DNA of 64,000 bases from Halonotius aquaticus (GCF_003605575.1 NZ_QKNY01000018.1:310001-374000); one strand, 5' to 3'. Shown: positions 34,443 to 43,397, numbered from the stretch's first letter. The notes: a model not told the origin generated them from the sequence alone. A program made the numbers and translations.

Positions 34443-35840
34443 ATGACTGGCCGGTCGGCCGCCGACCTCGATGCCGACGCCATCAGCTTTCAGCACACCG
34501 TTGAGAGCGACCAGGCCTTCGAGAACGCCCTCGCCAAAGCCCGCGATGGCGACCGGCTGACCGTTGACGACGCTGTCGAACTCCTGACGACCGGCACCGA
34601 CCGCGACGGCATCGACCACGAGCGCAAGGAAGCCGTCCTCGAACTCGCCGACCGCCGCCGCGCCGAGGAGGTCGGCGACGACGTGACCTTCGTTGCCAAC
34701 CTCAACAACAACGTCACCACCGCCTGCAATGTCGGCTGTCTGTTCTGTAATTTCAAGGATACCGCCCACCAGTTCGAAGCCGACCACGACGCCGAGCACG
34801 CGGGGTTCACCAAGACGCCCGCAGACTCCCGCCAGATCGTCGAGGATGGTCTCGATATGGGCATTTCGGAGGTCTGTTCGGTCTCGGGGCTCCACCCAGC
34901 CTTCGCGCTCACCGACGAACACCACGAGATCCTCGCCAACTACGACGAACCCGCCCGCGAGGTCAACTACAAACCACCCGCAGTCTACGAGACCGACCCC
35001 GGCACCTACGTCGAGCAGATCGACGCGATGTCGGTCGACGGGATCCACGTCCACTCAATCACCCCGGAGGAGGCCTATCACGCCCGCCGCGGCACCGACT
35101 GGGGCTACGAGTCAGTCTACCGCCGACTCCGGGAGGCCGGCCTCAACTCCGCACCCGGCACGGCCGCCGAGATCCTCGTCGAGGAAGTCCGGGATGTCGT
35201 TTGTCCCGGTAAGATCGGTTCCGACGAGTGGATCGAGGCGATGGAGGGCGCGATGGCTGCCGGCCTTGACACAACGGCGACGATCATGTACGGCCACGTC
35301 GAAAACGAACGGCACCGCGCGATGCATCTCAAGCGCGTCCGCGACCTCCAGGATCGCACCGGCGGGATCCGCGAGTTTGTTCCCCTCTCTTTCGTCCACC
35401 AGAACACGCCACTCTACGACCACGGCGTTGTCGACGGCGGTGCCAGCGATGCCGAAGACGAGTTGATGATCGCCGTCTCGCGGCTCTTCTTCGACAACAT
35501 CGACAACATCCAGAGTTCGTGGGTCAAATACGGCGACGCAAAGGGACTCAAACTCCTGAACTGCGGGGCGAACGATTTCATGGGGACGATCCTGTCGGAA
35601 GAAATTACCAAACGCGCCGGCGGGAGCTACGGCGAGTTCCGGGGGGTCGGCGACTACGTCGAGATGATTTCCGCCATCGGTCGCCGGCCCGTCGAGCGCT
35701 CGACCGATTACCGGACGAAACGCCCGATCAGCGTCACGGGCGACAGTAGCGACGATACCTACGGGCCGACACTCGGCCCACGAGCCGATGGAACACCAAT
35801 GCTCGAACCAGCCGAGGAGACACTGGCTGCCGACGACTAA
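34443..35840 (+). CDS. cofH: FO synthase subunit CofH (radical SAM)
   Basis: CofH joins the tyrosine-derived side group to the pyrimidine in making the deazaflavin core of coenzyme F420. The radical-SAM cluster cysteines are C95, C99 and C102 in [12 protein letters not shown] choose ATG 34443 because it yields the normal N terminus; an earlier in-frame frame would run through the purC promoter. The 465-residue length is standard for haloarchaeal CofH. cofG and cofC converge on it from the other side. Confidence 0.94.
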   Translation: MTGRSAADLDADAISFQHTVESDQAFENALAKARDGDRLTVDDAVELLTTGTDRDGIDHERKEAVLELADRRRAEEVGDDVTFVANLNNNVTTACNVGCLFCNFKDTAHQFEADHDAEHAGFTKTPADSRQIVEDGLDMGISEVCSVSGLHPAFALTDEHHEILANYDEPAREVNYKPPAVYETDPGTYVEQIDAMSVDGIHVHSITPEEAYHARRGTDWGYESVYRRLREAGLNSAPGTAAEILVEEVRDVVCPGKIGSDEWIEAMEGAMAAGLDTTATIMYGHVENERHRAMHLKRVRDLQDRTGGIREFVPLSFVHQNTPLYDHGVVDGGASDAEDELMIAVSRLFFDNIDNIQSSWVKYGDAKGLKLLNCGANDFMGTILSEEITKRAGGSYGEFRGVGDYVEMISAIGRRPVERSTDYRTKRPISVTGDSSDDTYGPTLGPRADGTPMLEPAEETLAADD

Positions 35841-35871
35841 GGTTGGTTGTGCTGGCGAGGTGGGATCAACC

Positions 35872-37032
35872 CTATGGCTGTGAGACCGGCTGTCGCTTGC
35901 GACCGGCGACAGCGCGATAGCGACCTCCAGCATCAGTGTCGGCGGTAATCGCATCTCGAATCCGCGTCGACAGCCACGCGTCGGTGTCGACCGGGTCGGG
36001 TGCAGGTGAAACGTCGCCACACCGAACCGACGCCGGTAGATAGCGGTCATAGACCGGGAGCCGTTCGTACAGCGGCAGTCCTGCGGCGTCGGCGATCGAG
36101 TTGAGTTCGTCGAGTGCAGGCCAAGCGTAGTCGGGATTGATGTAGTCGTCGGTGATCGGCGAGACGCCGCCGAGATCGTCGACACCGCAATCGATCAACT
36201 CGCCGGTCGGCGAGAGGTTTGGCGGGACTTGCACCGAAATAGCCTCGGGGAGCGCGGATCGGGCCATCGCCACCGCCCGGCGCATCGTGTCGACCGAGGG
36301 CTGGTCGAAATCCGATCGCTCGTTGGGGACGACATTCTGGATGATGACCTCCTGGATGTGGCCGTACCGCTCGTGGAGTTCGCGGATCGCCAGCAGGCTC
36401 TCGGCGCGGTCGCGCCACGTTTCGCCGATGCCGACGAGCAGGCCCGTGGTGAACGGCACGCCCTCGCGGCCGGCCGCCCGGATCGTGTTGAGTCGCTGGC
36501 CGGGCGTTTTCCGCCGGCCACCGCTGTGTGCGTCGACGTCGGCGGTCGTCTCCAACATCACGCCCATCGAACTGTTGACCTCGCGTAAGCGACGGAACTC
36601 CGATTGCGTGATGTCGCCCGGATTCGAGTGTGGGAGCAGGCCCTCCGCAAGGGCAATCTCGCAGGCCGCATAGAGATAATCGATAATCGAGTCGTACCCC
36701 CACTCATCGAGTTGGGTGTGGATTTCAGTATAGCGATCGTCGGGTTTGTCGCCAAAGGTGAACAGGGCCTCGGTACAGCCGGCGTCGACACCGGTTTCGA
36801 CGACATCGCGGATCGCCTCGGGCGACAGCAGCGTCGCTTCGCCGGGCACATCGTAGTACGTACAGTAGCTACAGGTGTATCGGCAGGCGGTCGTCAACGG
36901 GACAAAGACATTTCGCGAGAAGGTGAGTTCGGTCGGAGCCGCGACATCGCTCGGGGTAACGTCGAGCAGCGAGTCGACAGCCGACTCCTCGATGTCGATA
37001 TCGATGTCGTAGTCGTCGGCCGCCGGGAACAT
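35872..37032 (-). CDS. cofG: FO synthase subunit CofG (radical SAM)
   Basis: CofG completes the deazaflavin ring made with CofH. The cluster cysteines are C50, C54 and C57 in ACRYTCSYCTYYDV. The start MFPAADDYDIDIDIEESAV gives 386 residues; the longer in-frame reading overlaps the cofC gene and lacks a start signal. It converges with cofH with a 31-nt gap and lies 55 nt downstream of cofC on the same strand, so these three genes supply the F420 head group. Confidence 0.94.
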   Translation of the reverse strand: MFPAADDYDIDIDIEESAVDSLLDVTPSDVAAPTELTFSRNVFVPLTTACRYTCSYCTYYDVPGEATLLSPEAIRDVVETGVDAGCTEALFTFGDKPDDRYTEIHTQLDEWGYDSIIDYLYAACEIALAEGLLPHSNPGDITQSEFRRLREVNSSMGVMLETTADVDAHSGGRRKTPGQRLNTIRAAGREGVPFTTGLLVGIGETWRDRAESLLAIRELHERYGHIQEVIIQNVVPNERSDFDQPSVDTMRRAVAMARSALPEAISVQVPPNLSPTGELIDCGVDDLGGVSPITDDYINPDYAWPALDELNSIADAAGLPLYERLPVYDRYLPASVRCGDVSPAPDPVDTDAWLSTRIRDAITADTDAGGRYRAVAGRKRQPVSQP

Positions 37033-37087
37033 ACCAAACCGCGTCCCCGAAGGCGCAAAAACTGCTCGGCTCCGGGCCTGATCGCCC

Positions 37088-37729
37088 CTATCGTCGCCGA
37101 ACTCCGACCCGGCCGTCGCTCCGGTCGAGTTCGAAGCCAGCGTCGACAAGCCACGCACGGACTGGGCCGTCGCCGTGGATCAGCACCTCAGCGAGATCGC
37201 TCGGCTCGTCGATGTCGGTTGCAAGCTGGCGGGAGTCGACAGTCTCAACGGTCGCGCTGAGATCAGCGGCGATCTCACGGTGATCGAGATACGACGCGCC
37301 GTGGTAGTCGACCCGAAACGCCGACTCTCGGACGACAAGTGCATTGGTGCCGCCACCAAGTCCCGGGGCGATCGCGATGTCGACATCGTTGCCGGCGGCG
37401 TCGCTGGCGGCGGTGAGTCGGCGGATCGAATCCGGCGTTGCCAGCGGGAGATCAGCCATCACGATCAGCGTCGGCGTGTCGGTGGTCAGTTGATCGTTGA
37501 CCGCGGTTGTCAGCGGGCGGTCGTCGACGACGACCGAGGCACCCGCTGGCAGCGTGGTCGCCTCAAGTGCGGCCGTCGAGAGAACTATCGGCTCAGAGCC
37601 AGCCGCCTGCAGTGTCTGACACACAGATCGCAGCATCACCCGCGCAAATTCAGCGCGCTCGTCGGCGGTGAGCACGCTGTCGAGGCGGGTTTTCGGCTCG
37701 ACAGCCGCGAATGGGACGAGGGTACGCAT
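37088..37729 (-). CDS. cofC: 2-phospho-L-lactate guanylyltransferase CofC
   Basis: CofC activates phospholactate (or phosphoenolpyruvate) with GTP for attachment to the deazaflavin. The 213 residues have the family core MRTLVPFAAVEPKTRLD-SVL at the N terminus, an ADLPLATPDSI segment that binds the substrate phosphate (about 92-102), a glycine run GLGGGTNALVV, and DIDEPSDLAEV near the end. It is upstream of cofG on the same strand. Confidence 0.92.
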   Translation of the reverse strand: MRTLVPFAAVEPKTRLDSVLTADERAEFARVMLRSVCQTLQAAGSEPIVLSTAALEATTLPAGASVVVDDRPLTTAVNDQLTTDTPTLIVMADLPLATPDSIRRLTAASDAAGNDVDIAIAPGLGGGTNALVVRESAFRVDYHGASYLDHREIAADLSATVETVDSRQLATDIDEPSDLAEVLIHGDGPVRAWLVDAGFELDRSDGRVGVRRR

Positions 37730-37768
37730 AGCTGAGAGGGATGGGAAAAACGAAACCGCAAGGACGAC

Positions 37769-38947
37769 TCAGAACAGCGATTCGAGTTCGTCGCTGTCGT
37801 CGTTGACGAGGTCTTCGAGGTTGTCGTCGCTTTCCTGTTGGATCTCGTCGATGTTGTCCTGGGCTTCGATTGCGACCTGCTGGAGTTCCTTGATCCGGGG
37901 GACGTTTGTCACGCCGGACAGCAGGACGACACTGGAAACCCGGCCGGTGGCTTTCGTCGGGTAGTCGCCACCGCGAACCTCCATACTGCCGGTCTGCTCT
38001 TCGAGCCACTTCCGGCCGCGCTCGATCCCTTTTCGGTTGAGATAGTTCGGCGGCCCTGCGAGGACGACGAGGGCGCGTTCGGCCCCATCGATCTCACACG
38101 GGAGCGTCAGCCGCCCAAGGGCGGCTTTCCGCACCAGACTCGTGATCCGATTGGTCGTGTTGGCGGTATCGAGGTCGTCGGTGCTGTCGTCGCCGGTGAA
38201 CCGCGAGAGCAACCCGCCGGAGGACGCGGTTTCGACCTCCTCTTCGGCGAAGCCGATCGTCGAAACGCCGCCCCCGGAGAGCGTGTTGATGATCTCCGAG
38301 GAGTCGACGACGCTTTCGGCGACCTCTTCGCCTTCGCCGATCTCGCCGGCCCCAAAGAGGATGCCAAACCGTCGGACGATCTCGCTGTTGATCTCGTCGT
38401 AGCCACCTTGGACGGATTCGCCGGTTTTCCGCCAGGCGTCGTTGTCGAAGACCAGCAGGTTGTCGACCTCCCGGACGAACGTTTGGAACGACCGAGCCGC
38501 GTTGAGCGTGTAGATCCCACCCTCGTCGCTGCCCGGCAGCACACCAAGGCCGTAGACCGGCTCGGTGTAGATCCGTTTGAGGTGTTTGGCGATGACCGGC
38601 GCGCCACCGGAGCCGGTGCCGCCACCGAGGCCGGCGACGACGAGGAAGGCGTCAACCTCGTGTACCGGGATGCTATCGATGGCCGACTGGATCTCGTCGA
38701 TATCCTCCTCGGCGATCTCCGCGCCGAGTTCGTTGTCCGCGCCGACACCGTGGCCCTTGACCCGCGACTGACCGATCAAGATGCGTTGATCCTCGGGGAT
38801 CCGTTCCAGTCCCATCAGATCCGCTTTCGCGGAGTTGACCGCGACCGCCGCGCGGACGATGTTGGAGCCGGTCTCCTTGTCGTACTGGAGGAACCTGTCA
38901 ACGATCTTGCCACCGGCCTGTCCGAAGCCGATCATCGCGAGTTTCAT
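37769..38947 (-). CDS. cetZ: CetZ tubulin-superfamily cell-shape protein
   Basis: A 392-residue tubulin/FtsZ-family GTPase of the CetZ group, which shapes haloarchaeal cells and, in the CetZ1 case, is needed for rod formation and normal swimming. The GTP loop GLGGGTGSGGAP lies at 106-117 with the N-terminal FGQAGGKIVDRFL typical of CetZ (FtsZ would read GVGGAG...). The C-terminal tail is acidic, ending DDSDELESLF. The start MKLAMIGFG is clear. I cannot tell from sequence alone whether it is CetZ1 or CetZ2, though a rod-shape and motility role would suit its host. Confidence 0.9.
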   Translation of the reverse strand: MKLAMIGFGQAGGKIVDRFLQYDKETGSNIVRAAVAVNSAKADLMGLERIPEDQRILIGQSRVKGHGVGADNELGAEIAEEDIDEIQSAIDSIPVHEVDAFLVVAGLGGGTGSGGAPVIAKHLKRIYTEPVYGLGVLPGSDEGGIYTLNAARSFQTFVREVDNLLVFDNDAWRKTGESVQGGYDEINSEIVRRFGILFGAGEIGEGEEVAESVVDSSEIINTLSGGGVSTIGFAEEEVETASSGGLLSRFTGDDSTDDLDTANTTNRITSLVRKAALGRLTLPCEIDGAERALVVLAGPPNYLNRKGIERGRKWLEEQTGSMEVRGGDYPTKATGRVSSVVLLSGVTNVPRIKELQQVAIEAQDNIDEIQQESDDNLEDLVNDDSDELESLF

Positions 38948-39255
38948 GTGGTACCTTCCCTCTCCATTGGCAGAAAAACAGTGCCATGAGCGCAATAAAG
39001 GTTGTGTCTTTCGGAACTGTCATGATTCGGTCGGCTTCGATGCGGACATTTGCCATGTGAGCCCGTAACACTGGCAGATTCGACGGGAAACTCACAGTAA
39101 ACCACGAAATCGGCGATTCGAACCAATAGCCGTTACACCCACAGTGCTGTCAGGATCATTTCAGTATCCAGAGATGTGAGAACGCAACCAGAAACATTAT
39201 AATTTAAGATATCCGGCGCTTCCGGCTACCGAGCATCAACCGAACCCGCAGGTCG
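38948..39255. other. Promoter region of cetZ and gap before the epimerase
   Basis: 308 nt without a credible ORF. On the minus strand a TATA-like stretch cctttattg at about 38988-38997 is 40-50 nt before the cetZ start. The rest is moderately AT-rich with no repeats that I can support. Confidence 0.5.
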
Positions 39256-40155
39256 TCAGCCGGCGAGATACGAGCCGAGTGTTGTCAGCGATCCCGGCTC
39301 AACCCCGAAGGCGTCGATATCGTTGTCGGCGGTCGTATTATCAAACTGTAGCGACCGGTACTGATCGGCCCCCATCGGGAACCCAGGGATCTTTCCACCG
39401 ACCGAGAGACCGACCCCAGCAAGCGCCATCGGCACCGAGACGATCGTGATGGATTTGCCCTCGGCATCGTAGACCATATTCGTGATTTCTCGGAGTGTGA
39501 GATTCTCGGGGCCGCCGAGTTCATAGGTTTCACCGACGTGAGCGTCGTCGATAAGCGTCTCGGCCAGCATGCCGACAAGGTCGTCGACATGGATCGGCTG
39601 GAATCGGGTTTTGCCGCCGCCGGGCAACGGGTAGATCGGCACACCGGGCGCAAACATCCCCTTGAGCTTCTTTGTGAAGGAGACGAACTCGCCGCCCTCA
39701 CCGAAGACGACCGACGGGCGGATGATTGTCCAGTCGAGATCGGAGTCGGTGACATGCGCCTCGGCCTGTCCTTTCGCGCGAATGTAGGCGGTCGCGCCGT
39801 CGGGATCGGCCCCAAGCGCGCTCAACTGGAGGAAGCGATCGACACCGCCGGCTTCAGCGGCCCGCACGAGGTTTTCGGTGCCGTGGCGATGGACTTCGTC
39901 GTGCATCTCATCGCCACCCTTCGGTTTGAACAGCGGCGACAGCGCGACGAGATTGACGACGGCGTCGTGGCCGGCGACGGCTGACTCGATGGAGTCGTAG
40001 GCGGTGATGTCGCCGCTGACGGCCTCCACACCATCCGGCACTGCGTCGGTGTCGGGATTGCGTGCCAGTACGGTTACCTCGTGGTCATCAGCAAGCAGTT
40101 CGGGGACGAGGTGGCTGCCAATGAACCCGTTCCCGCCGGCGACTAAGACGTGCAT
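39256..40155 (-). CDS. NAD(P)-dependent epimerase, NDUFA9-like short-chain family
   Basis: 299 residues with a Rossmann fold: the dinucleotide motif [10 protein letters not shown] (7-16) at the N terminus and a later [14 protein letters not shown] segment. The catalytic Tyr-Lys of classical epimerases is only loosely kept, as in the NDUFA9-like subgroup associated with respiratory complex I in other organisms. The start [11 protein letters not shown] is taken because it begins directly with the fold. Substrate unknown; a link with quinone or lipid metabolism is possible. Confidence 0.84.
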   Translation of the reverse strand: MHVLVAGGNGFIGSHLVPELLADDHEVTVLARNPDTDAVPDGVEAVSGDITAYDSIESAVAGHDAVVNLVALSPLFKPKGGDEMHDEVHRHGTENLVRAAEAGGVDRFLQLSALGADPDGATAYIRAKGQAEAHVTDSDLDWTIIRPSVVFGEGGEFVSFTKKLKGMFAPGVPIYPLPGGGKTRFQPIHVDDLVGMLAETLIDDAHVGETYELGGPENLTLREITNMVYDAEGKSITIVSVPMALAGVGLSVGGKIPGFPMGADQYRSLQFDNTTADNDIDAFGVEPGSLTTLGSYLAG

Positions 40156-40275
40156 ACCATCTCTTATCACCGAACCGACCTAAAAGTAGCGTGTGGCCAG
40201 GGTGGGCAAGGCAGCAAGCACCCCAACCGCGCCACGGAGCGAACGCTTGATAGGCCGTCGGGCGGAGTGGCCTGT

Positions 40276-40857
40276 ATGCTCGTAAGCTTAGAGGGCCTCG
40301 ACGGCAGCGGCAAGACGACCGTCTGGGAGTCCCTCCAAGAGACCTACCCTGAGGCCGTCTTTACCCGTGAGCCGACCGAATCGTGGTACGGCGACGCGGT
40401 CTCCCGATCGATCAGCGCCGATGACGCCGATCCGCTGGCGGAGCTGTTTCTGTATACCGCCGACCATGCCGACCATCTCTCGCGGGTCGTCCGACCGGCC
40501 CTCGCCGACGGCAACCTCGTCATCTCGGATCGCTACAGCGACTCCCGATACGCCTATCAGGGGGCAACGCTGGCTGACAGCGAGATCGACGACCCCGTCG
40601 CCTACGTCCAGTCGATCCACGAACCGTTTACGCACACCCCGGCGCTGACGATCTATCTTGATATCGATCCTGAAACCGCCGCCGAGCGCAGCGGGAAGAC
40701 CAACAAATTCGAACAGTCGGAGTATCTGAAGCGGGTGCAGCAAAACTACGAGCGGTTGATCGACGCCACCCCCGAGCGATTTGTGCGGGTCGACGCCAGC
40801 CAATCACCGGACAAGGTTCTCGCAGACGTACGCGCGCAACTCGACGCAGTCCTGTAG
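40276..40857 (+). CDS. tmk: Thymidylate kinase
   Basis: The kinase phosphorylates dTMP to dTDP. The P-loop GLDGSGKT spans 7-14, the substrate-binding segment is [11 protein letters not shown], the [12 protein letters not shown] lid loop is intact, and the length (193 residues) fits. The ATG at 40276 gives [15 protein letters not shown] as N terminus. An earlier in-frame stretch lies within the promoter of the divergent epimerase and is not used. Confidence 0.94.
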   Translation: MLVSLEGLDGSGKTTVWESLQETYPEAVFTREPTESWYGDAVSRSISADDADPLAELFLYTADHADHLSRVVRPALADGNLVISDRYSDSRYAYQGATLADSEIDDPVAYVQSIHEPFTHTPALTIYLDIDPETAAERSGKTNKFEQSEYLKRVQQNYERLIDATPERFVRVDASQSPDKVLADVRAQLDAVL

Positions 40858-40885
40858 CCGTAGCGTAGCCACGTAGTCCAGCATC

Positions 40886-41200
40886 CTATCGCTGTGGGAG
40901 TTCAACATCCTCCGGTTGGGCGACGTAGAGCAGATCGATCGTCATCCCGAGGGCGACCGGCAGCCCGATCAGAACGGCGAAAACCACCAGCGGCGAGCCA
41001 AGATTCGGGCCGAGACCAAGCCCACCGGTCACCACCAGCGTCGAGATGAACAGTAGGATCGGCGACAGGCCAAGCGAGTAGCCGATCCAGCCAGCCTGCG
41101 TGTCCAATCGAAGCCGGAAAAACCGCGTCATGACCGCCGCAAGGATCGTATGGACACACACCAGCCCCAGAAACACGCCGTAGTTGATGACTGCGAGCAT
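40886..41200 (-). CDS. Small membrane protein, three helices
   Basis: 104 residues starting MLAVINYGVFLGLVCVHTILA, then a central span (GYSLGLSPILLFISTLVV) and a last one (GSPLVVFAVLIGLPVALGM), so three membrane helices. The final cytoplasmic tail is charged. It is conserved in type with other small haloarchaeal membrane proteins of unknown function. The longer reading with 29 more residues is rejected for lack of a membrane-protein-like start. Confidence 0.7.
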   Translation of the reverse strand: MLAVINYGVFLGLVCVHTILAAVMTRFFRLRLDTQAGWIGYSLGLSPILLFISTLVVTGGLGLGPNLGSPLVVFAVLIGLPVALGMTIDLLYVAQPEDVELPQR

Positions 41201-41334
41201 ACGCTGACTACGTGATGACGACTCTTTGCGGTGTCGACTGTCCTTGGCTGGCCGTGTCGTTGCCGCGCCATCACCCGGGGAAAGCATCGCAATCAGGGAT
41301 ACAGTTATGCGGGCCGAGCGTGTTAGGCTGCCAC

Positions 41335-42024
41335 ATGCAATTCGTTATCATCGGGGCCGGACGTGTCGGCCTCCGAACCGCCCGCGTGCTTCGGGAGGAA
41401 GGCCATGATGTGACCGTCATCGAGGCTGATCCAACGATCGCCGAACGCGGCCGCGAGGCTGGCTTCGACGTGATCGAGGGCGACGGCTCCCGCGAGTCGG
41501 TTCTTGAATCGGCTACCGTCGACGACGCCGACGCGGTCGGCGCGCTGACCGGTGATCTCAACGTCAACTTTGCGGCCTGTTTGATCGGCAAACATCACGG
41601 CTGCCGAACGGTCATGCGGATCGACGAGGACTACCGCGAGGGCATCTACCAGCAGTACGCCGACGAGGTCGACGAGGTCGTCTACCCCGAGCGACTCGGT
41701 GCGATCGGCGCGAAAAACGCCCTCCTCGGAGGGTCGCTGACCGCCATCGCCGATGTCGCCCAAAATCTCCAGATCCTCCGGATCACAATCACCGAGGAAT
41801 CACCGATCCGCGGCTACACGCTCAGTGAGGTCGCCCTTCCCTCGGAATCTCGGATACTCGCCTTTGGCAAAGGCGAGGAGCCGATGGGGATTCCGCTGCC
41901 CGACAACTCGATCGAGACGGGCGACTCGCTGGCCGTATTGGCTGATTTCTCGGAGTTGGCGGCGGTACGGCAGCTCCTCGTCGGCGAGAAACCCTCCACC
42001 ACGGTCGCGGCGGGAGGTGCCTAA
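41335..42024 (+). CDS. trkA: TrkA-type potassium channel regulator
   Basis: 229 residues with an N-terminal RCK domain: a Rossmann motif GAGRVG (7-12), the acidic NAD end VIEAD, and a C-terminal TrkA-C domain (GYTLSEVALPSESRILAF). Such proteins gate Trk-type potassium uptake, vital for salt-in halophiles. No TrkH channel is adjacent, so the partner is elsewhere. Two bases after its stop begins a small RAM-domain protein, giving a tight pair. Confidence 0.9.
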   Translation: MQFVIIGAGRVGLRTARVLREEGHDVTVIEADPTIAERGREAGFDVIEGDGSRESVLESATVDDADAVGALTGDLNVNFAACLIGKHHGCRTVMRIDEDYREGIYQQYADEVDEVVYPERLGAIGAKNALLGGSLTAIADVAQNLQILRITITEESPIRGYTLSEVALPSESRILAFGKGEEPMGIPLPDNSIETGDSLAVLADFSELAAVRQLLVGEKPSTTVAAGGA

Positions 42025-42026
42025 CG

Positions 42027-42257
42027 ATGGTCACCGCCTACGTGCTCATCAAGGCACATACCAGCGAGGTCGACCGCGTCAAGTCGGCCATCGAGGGCTT
42101 CGATGGCATCGAGCGCGCCGATGTCGTCGCCGGCGACGTAGATTTCATCGCCACGCTATCGGTCGACTCGCCGGCGGCCGTGAAGGATATCGTCGCCACC
42201 GGGATCGGCTCGATCGACGGGATCGAAGACACCCAGACTTACATCGCGATGACCTAA
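42027..42257 (+). CDS. Stand-alone RAM (Lrp/AsnC ligand-binding) domain protein
   Basis: 76 residues consisting only of the Lrp-type effector domain (VTAYVLIKAHTSEVDRVKSAI, GDVDFIATLSVDS), with no DNA-binding part. Such single domains often bind amino acids or form dimers with larger regulators. It is coupled to the TrkA-type gene, which suggests an accessory role in potassium regulation; that is inference from context. Confidence 0.8.
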   Translation: MVTAYVLIKAHTSEVDRVKSAIEGFDGIERADVVAGDVDFIATLSVDSPAAVKDIVATGIGSIDGIEDTQTYIAMT

Positions 42258-42273
42258 TCCGGCTCCCGGGTAT

Positions 42274-42768
42274 TCAGCTGCTGCCACCAGCCGCCCGGGC
42301 CTGTTCGAGCAGCCCCGCAACCGGATCGGTGTAGGTGTAGCCTGGGATGATCCCTTGCACGTAGGTTCCTTCGACAAAGTCGATGAGTGCGGCCGCATCG
42401 TCGACGCCGCGCTCGACGTTTGTGTCGGTGAGCGTCACGGTCACGACAGCCTCGCGGTCGTCATGGGTGACCTGTGGGGTGAGCGCTCGTTCGGTGCGAA
42501 AGATCGCACCAACGTCGGTGACACGCCGCTCAAACGTTTCATACCAGCCGTCTTCGACGATCGGCGCGAGCTCGTCGTCGGTCACCGTGCTGAGCATCGG
42601 GACGGTCACTGTCACCGAAAATGAGACGCCGTCGTCGGTTGTTTCGGCGTCGACAACGCCATCGAAGGCGGTGGTCGTCGAGACGAAGGTCGTTTCCGCG
42701 TCCGAGTCCGGTTCAAACGCGCGGTGGGCGTCGACGGCGCGGGCAAGGCCAGCAGGCGGAGATGACAT
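42274..42768 (-). CDS. Conserved haloarchaeal protein (DUF5813-like), unknown function
   Basis: 164 residues, acidic, starting MSSPPAGLARAVDAHRAFEPDSD. Two beta-rich stretches (TTFVSTTTAFDGVVDAET, FSVTVTVPMLSTVTDDEL) and a final helical part (DDAAALIDFVEGTYVQG) are seen. It has no signal peptide. I recall a DUF5813-like family of this size in haloarchaea; the function is unknown. Confidence 0.65.
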   Translation of the reverse strand: MSSPPAGLARAVDAHRAFEPDSDAETTFVSTTTAFDGVVDAETTDDGVSFSVTVTVPMLSTVTDDELAPIVEDGWYETFERRVTDVGAIFRTERALTPQVTHDDREAVVTVTLTDTNVERGVDDAAALIDFVEGTYVQGIIPGYTYTDPVAGLLEQARAAGGSS

Positions 42769-42846
42769 AGCATATCGAAGGAGCCACATCGAAAAAAGGC
42801 CTCTCTTCGGCCGTGACAAACGGCGTCACTCGCCGAACCCGGAATC

Positions 42847-42856
42847 ATTAAGTATT
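42847..42856 (+). promoter_or_regulatory. TATA-like box of the candidate small RNA
   Basis: The stretch attaagtatt stands about 25 nt before the first hairpin, a normal archaeal promoter distance. Nothing downstream of it within 100 nt is a coding start. Confidence 0.4.
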
Positions 42857-42873
42857 GCCCACGATTACTCACA

Positions 42874-42980
42874 GGTGACGCTTCGCTTTGGAGGGCCGAA
42901 GCGTCAGCGGGGACCAATCTGAGGCACTTCGCCTACGCGGGACTTTTCTTGCCGCGTGGGCGGTATTGCCTTTTCAGACC
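42874..42980 (+). ncRNA. Candidate small RNA with two strong stems
   Basis: The first stem TGACGCTTCG (42876-42885) pairs perfectly with CGAAGCGTCA (42897-42906) around an 11-base loop. The second, GCCTACGCGG (42931-42940) with CCGCGTGGGC (42952-42961), has one wobble. A T-rich tract (cctttt, about 42969-42974) follows. With the TATA box upstream, the predicted transcript is about 100 nt. No known family was recognised; loop bases ctttggaggg contain a GGAGG sequence. Evidence is structural only. Confidence 0.35.
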
Positions 42981-43036
42981 ACAATCGAGAGTGACCGCAC
43001 CGCATAGCGCGTGCTGAAGTGTCTCGGACAGTGTCA

Positions 43037-43044
43037 ATTTAAGT
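43037..43044 (+). promoter_or_regulatory. TATA-like box of the archaellin relic
   Basis: The stretch atttaagt is about 28 nt before the leader repeat, the same spacing as in the functional archaellins. Confidence 0.45.
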
Positions 43045-43068
43045 AGCTGGAATCTAGAGTTCCGATAA

Positions 43069-43093
43069 CGTCTGATACCGCAGGGTTCAGGCG
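43069..43093 (+). promoter_or_regulatory. Leader hairpin of the archaellin relic
   Basis: CGTCTG (43069-43074) pairs with CAGGCG (43088-43093), 9 nt before the ATG. The sequence TTCAGGCGGGGTCAA equals that in archaellin 3, showing direct descent. Confidence 0.6.
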
Positions 43094-43102
43094 GGGTCAA
43101 CC

Positions 43103-43231
43103 ATGTTCAGCACGCCTACACACCGTCGGAAACGGATAGAGACGTTCGTAGTGTACATCACGATGGCGTTCGTCGCCGCCATCGTTGCAGGATACCTATC
43201 ACAGCAACTGTTCCAGCTGCTGGGGCTCTGA
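43103..43231 (+). CDS. 42-residue archaellin-derived ORF (relic or new small protein)
   Basis: It reads MFSTPTHRRKRIETFVVYITMAFVAAIVAGYL, then ends SQQLFQLLGL. The first four residues equal archaellin 3 and the helix TMAFVAAIVAGYL matches the archaellin assembly helix ([13 protein letters not shown]). The processing site RG-QVGIGTL has been replaced by RRKRIETF, so signal cleavage should fail, and the outer domain is lost. The frame, TATA box and leader hairpin are nonetheless intact. It is either a decaying fragment or a small membrane protein kept for a new job. Codon data are too short to decide. Confidence 0.5.
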   Translation: MFSTPTHRRKRIETFVVYITMAFVAAIVAGYLSQQLFQLLGL

Positions 43232-43297
43232 ATCGACTAAGCTCACAGCACCGCTGGGCCTCATTTTTAGCGCGTCTATACCGAGAGATAGCCGCTG

Positions 43298-43337
43298 CTG
43301 TCGCTTGGATATGTGATTCGAGGAACGGGATTCGAAC
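43298..43337. repeat. Decayed copy 1 of the tRNA-Leu 3' end
   Basis: The 40-nt stretch ends in ggattcgaac and matches, with substitutions, the stretch over the tRNA 3' end. Its GGATTCGAA (43328-43336) pairs with TTCGAATCC (43365-43373), so a T-arm-like sequence appears in both orientations. Confidence 0.55.
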
Positions 43338-43397
43338 CACGATCGCAGCGAAGCTGCCCCCTGTTTCGAATCCGTCCAGAACGATACGTGATCCTCA

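Larger units (their letters stand above)
42769..43102. other. Gap with a candidate small RNA and the relic promoter
   Basis: 334 nt with no ORF. The left part holds the promoter of the DUF5813-like gene, the middle a candidate RNA (42874-42980), and the right the promoter and hairpin leader of the archaellin-derived ORF. Confidence 0.6.

Noticed and set aside
40177-40185. ACCTAAAAG half-site resembling the iron box, before the NDUFA9-like gene
   Set aside because: Only one arm is present and it coincides with a TATA-like sequence, so there is no evidence of operator symmetry.
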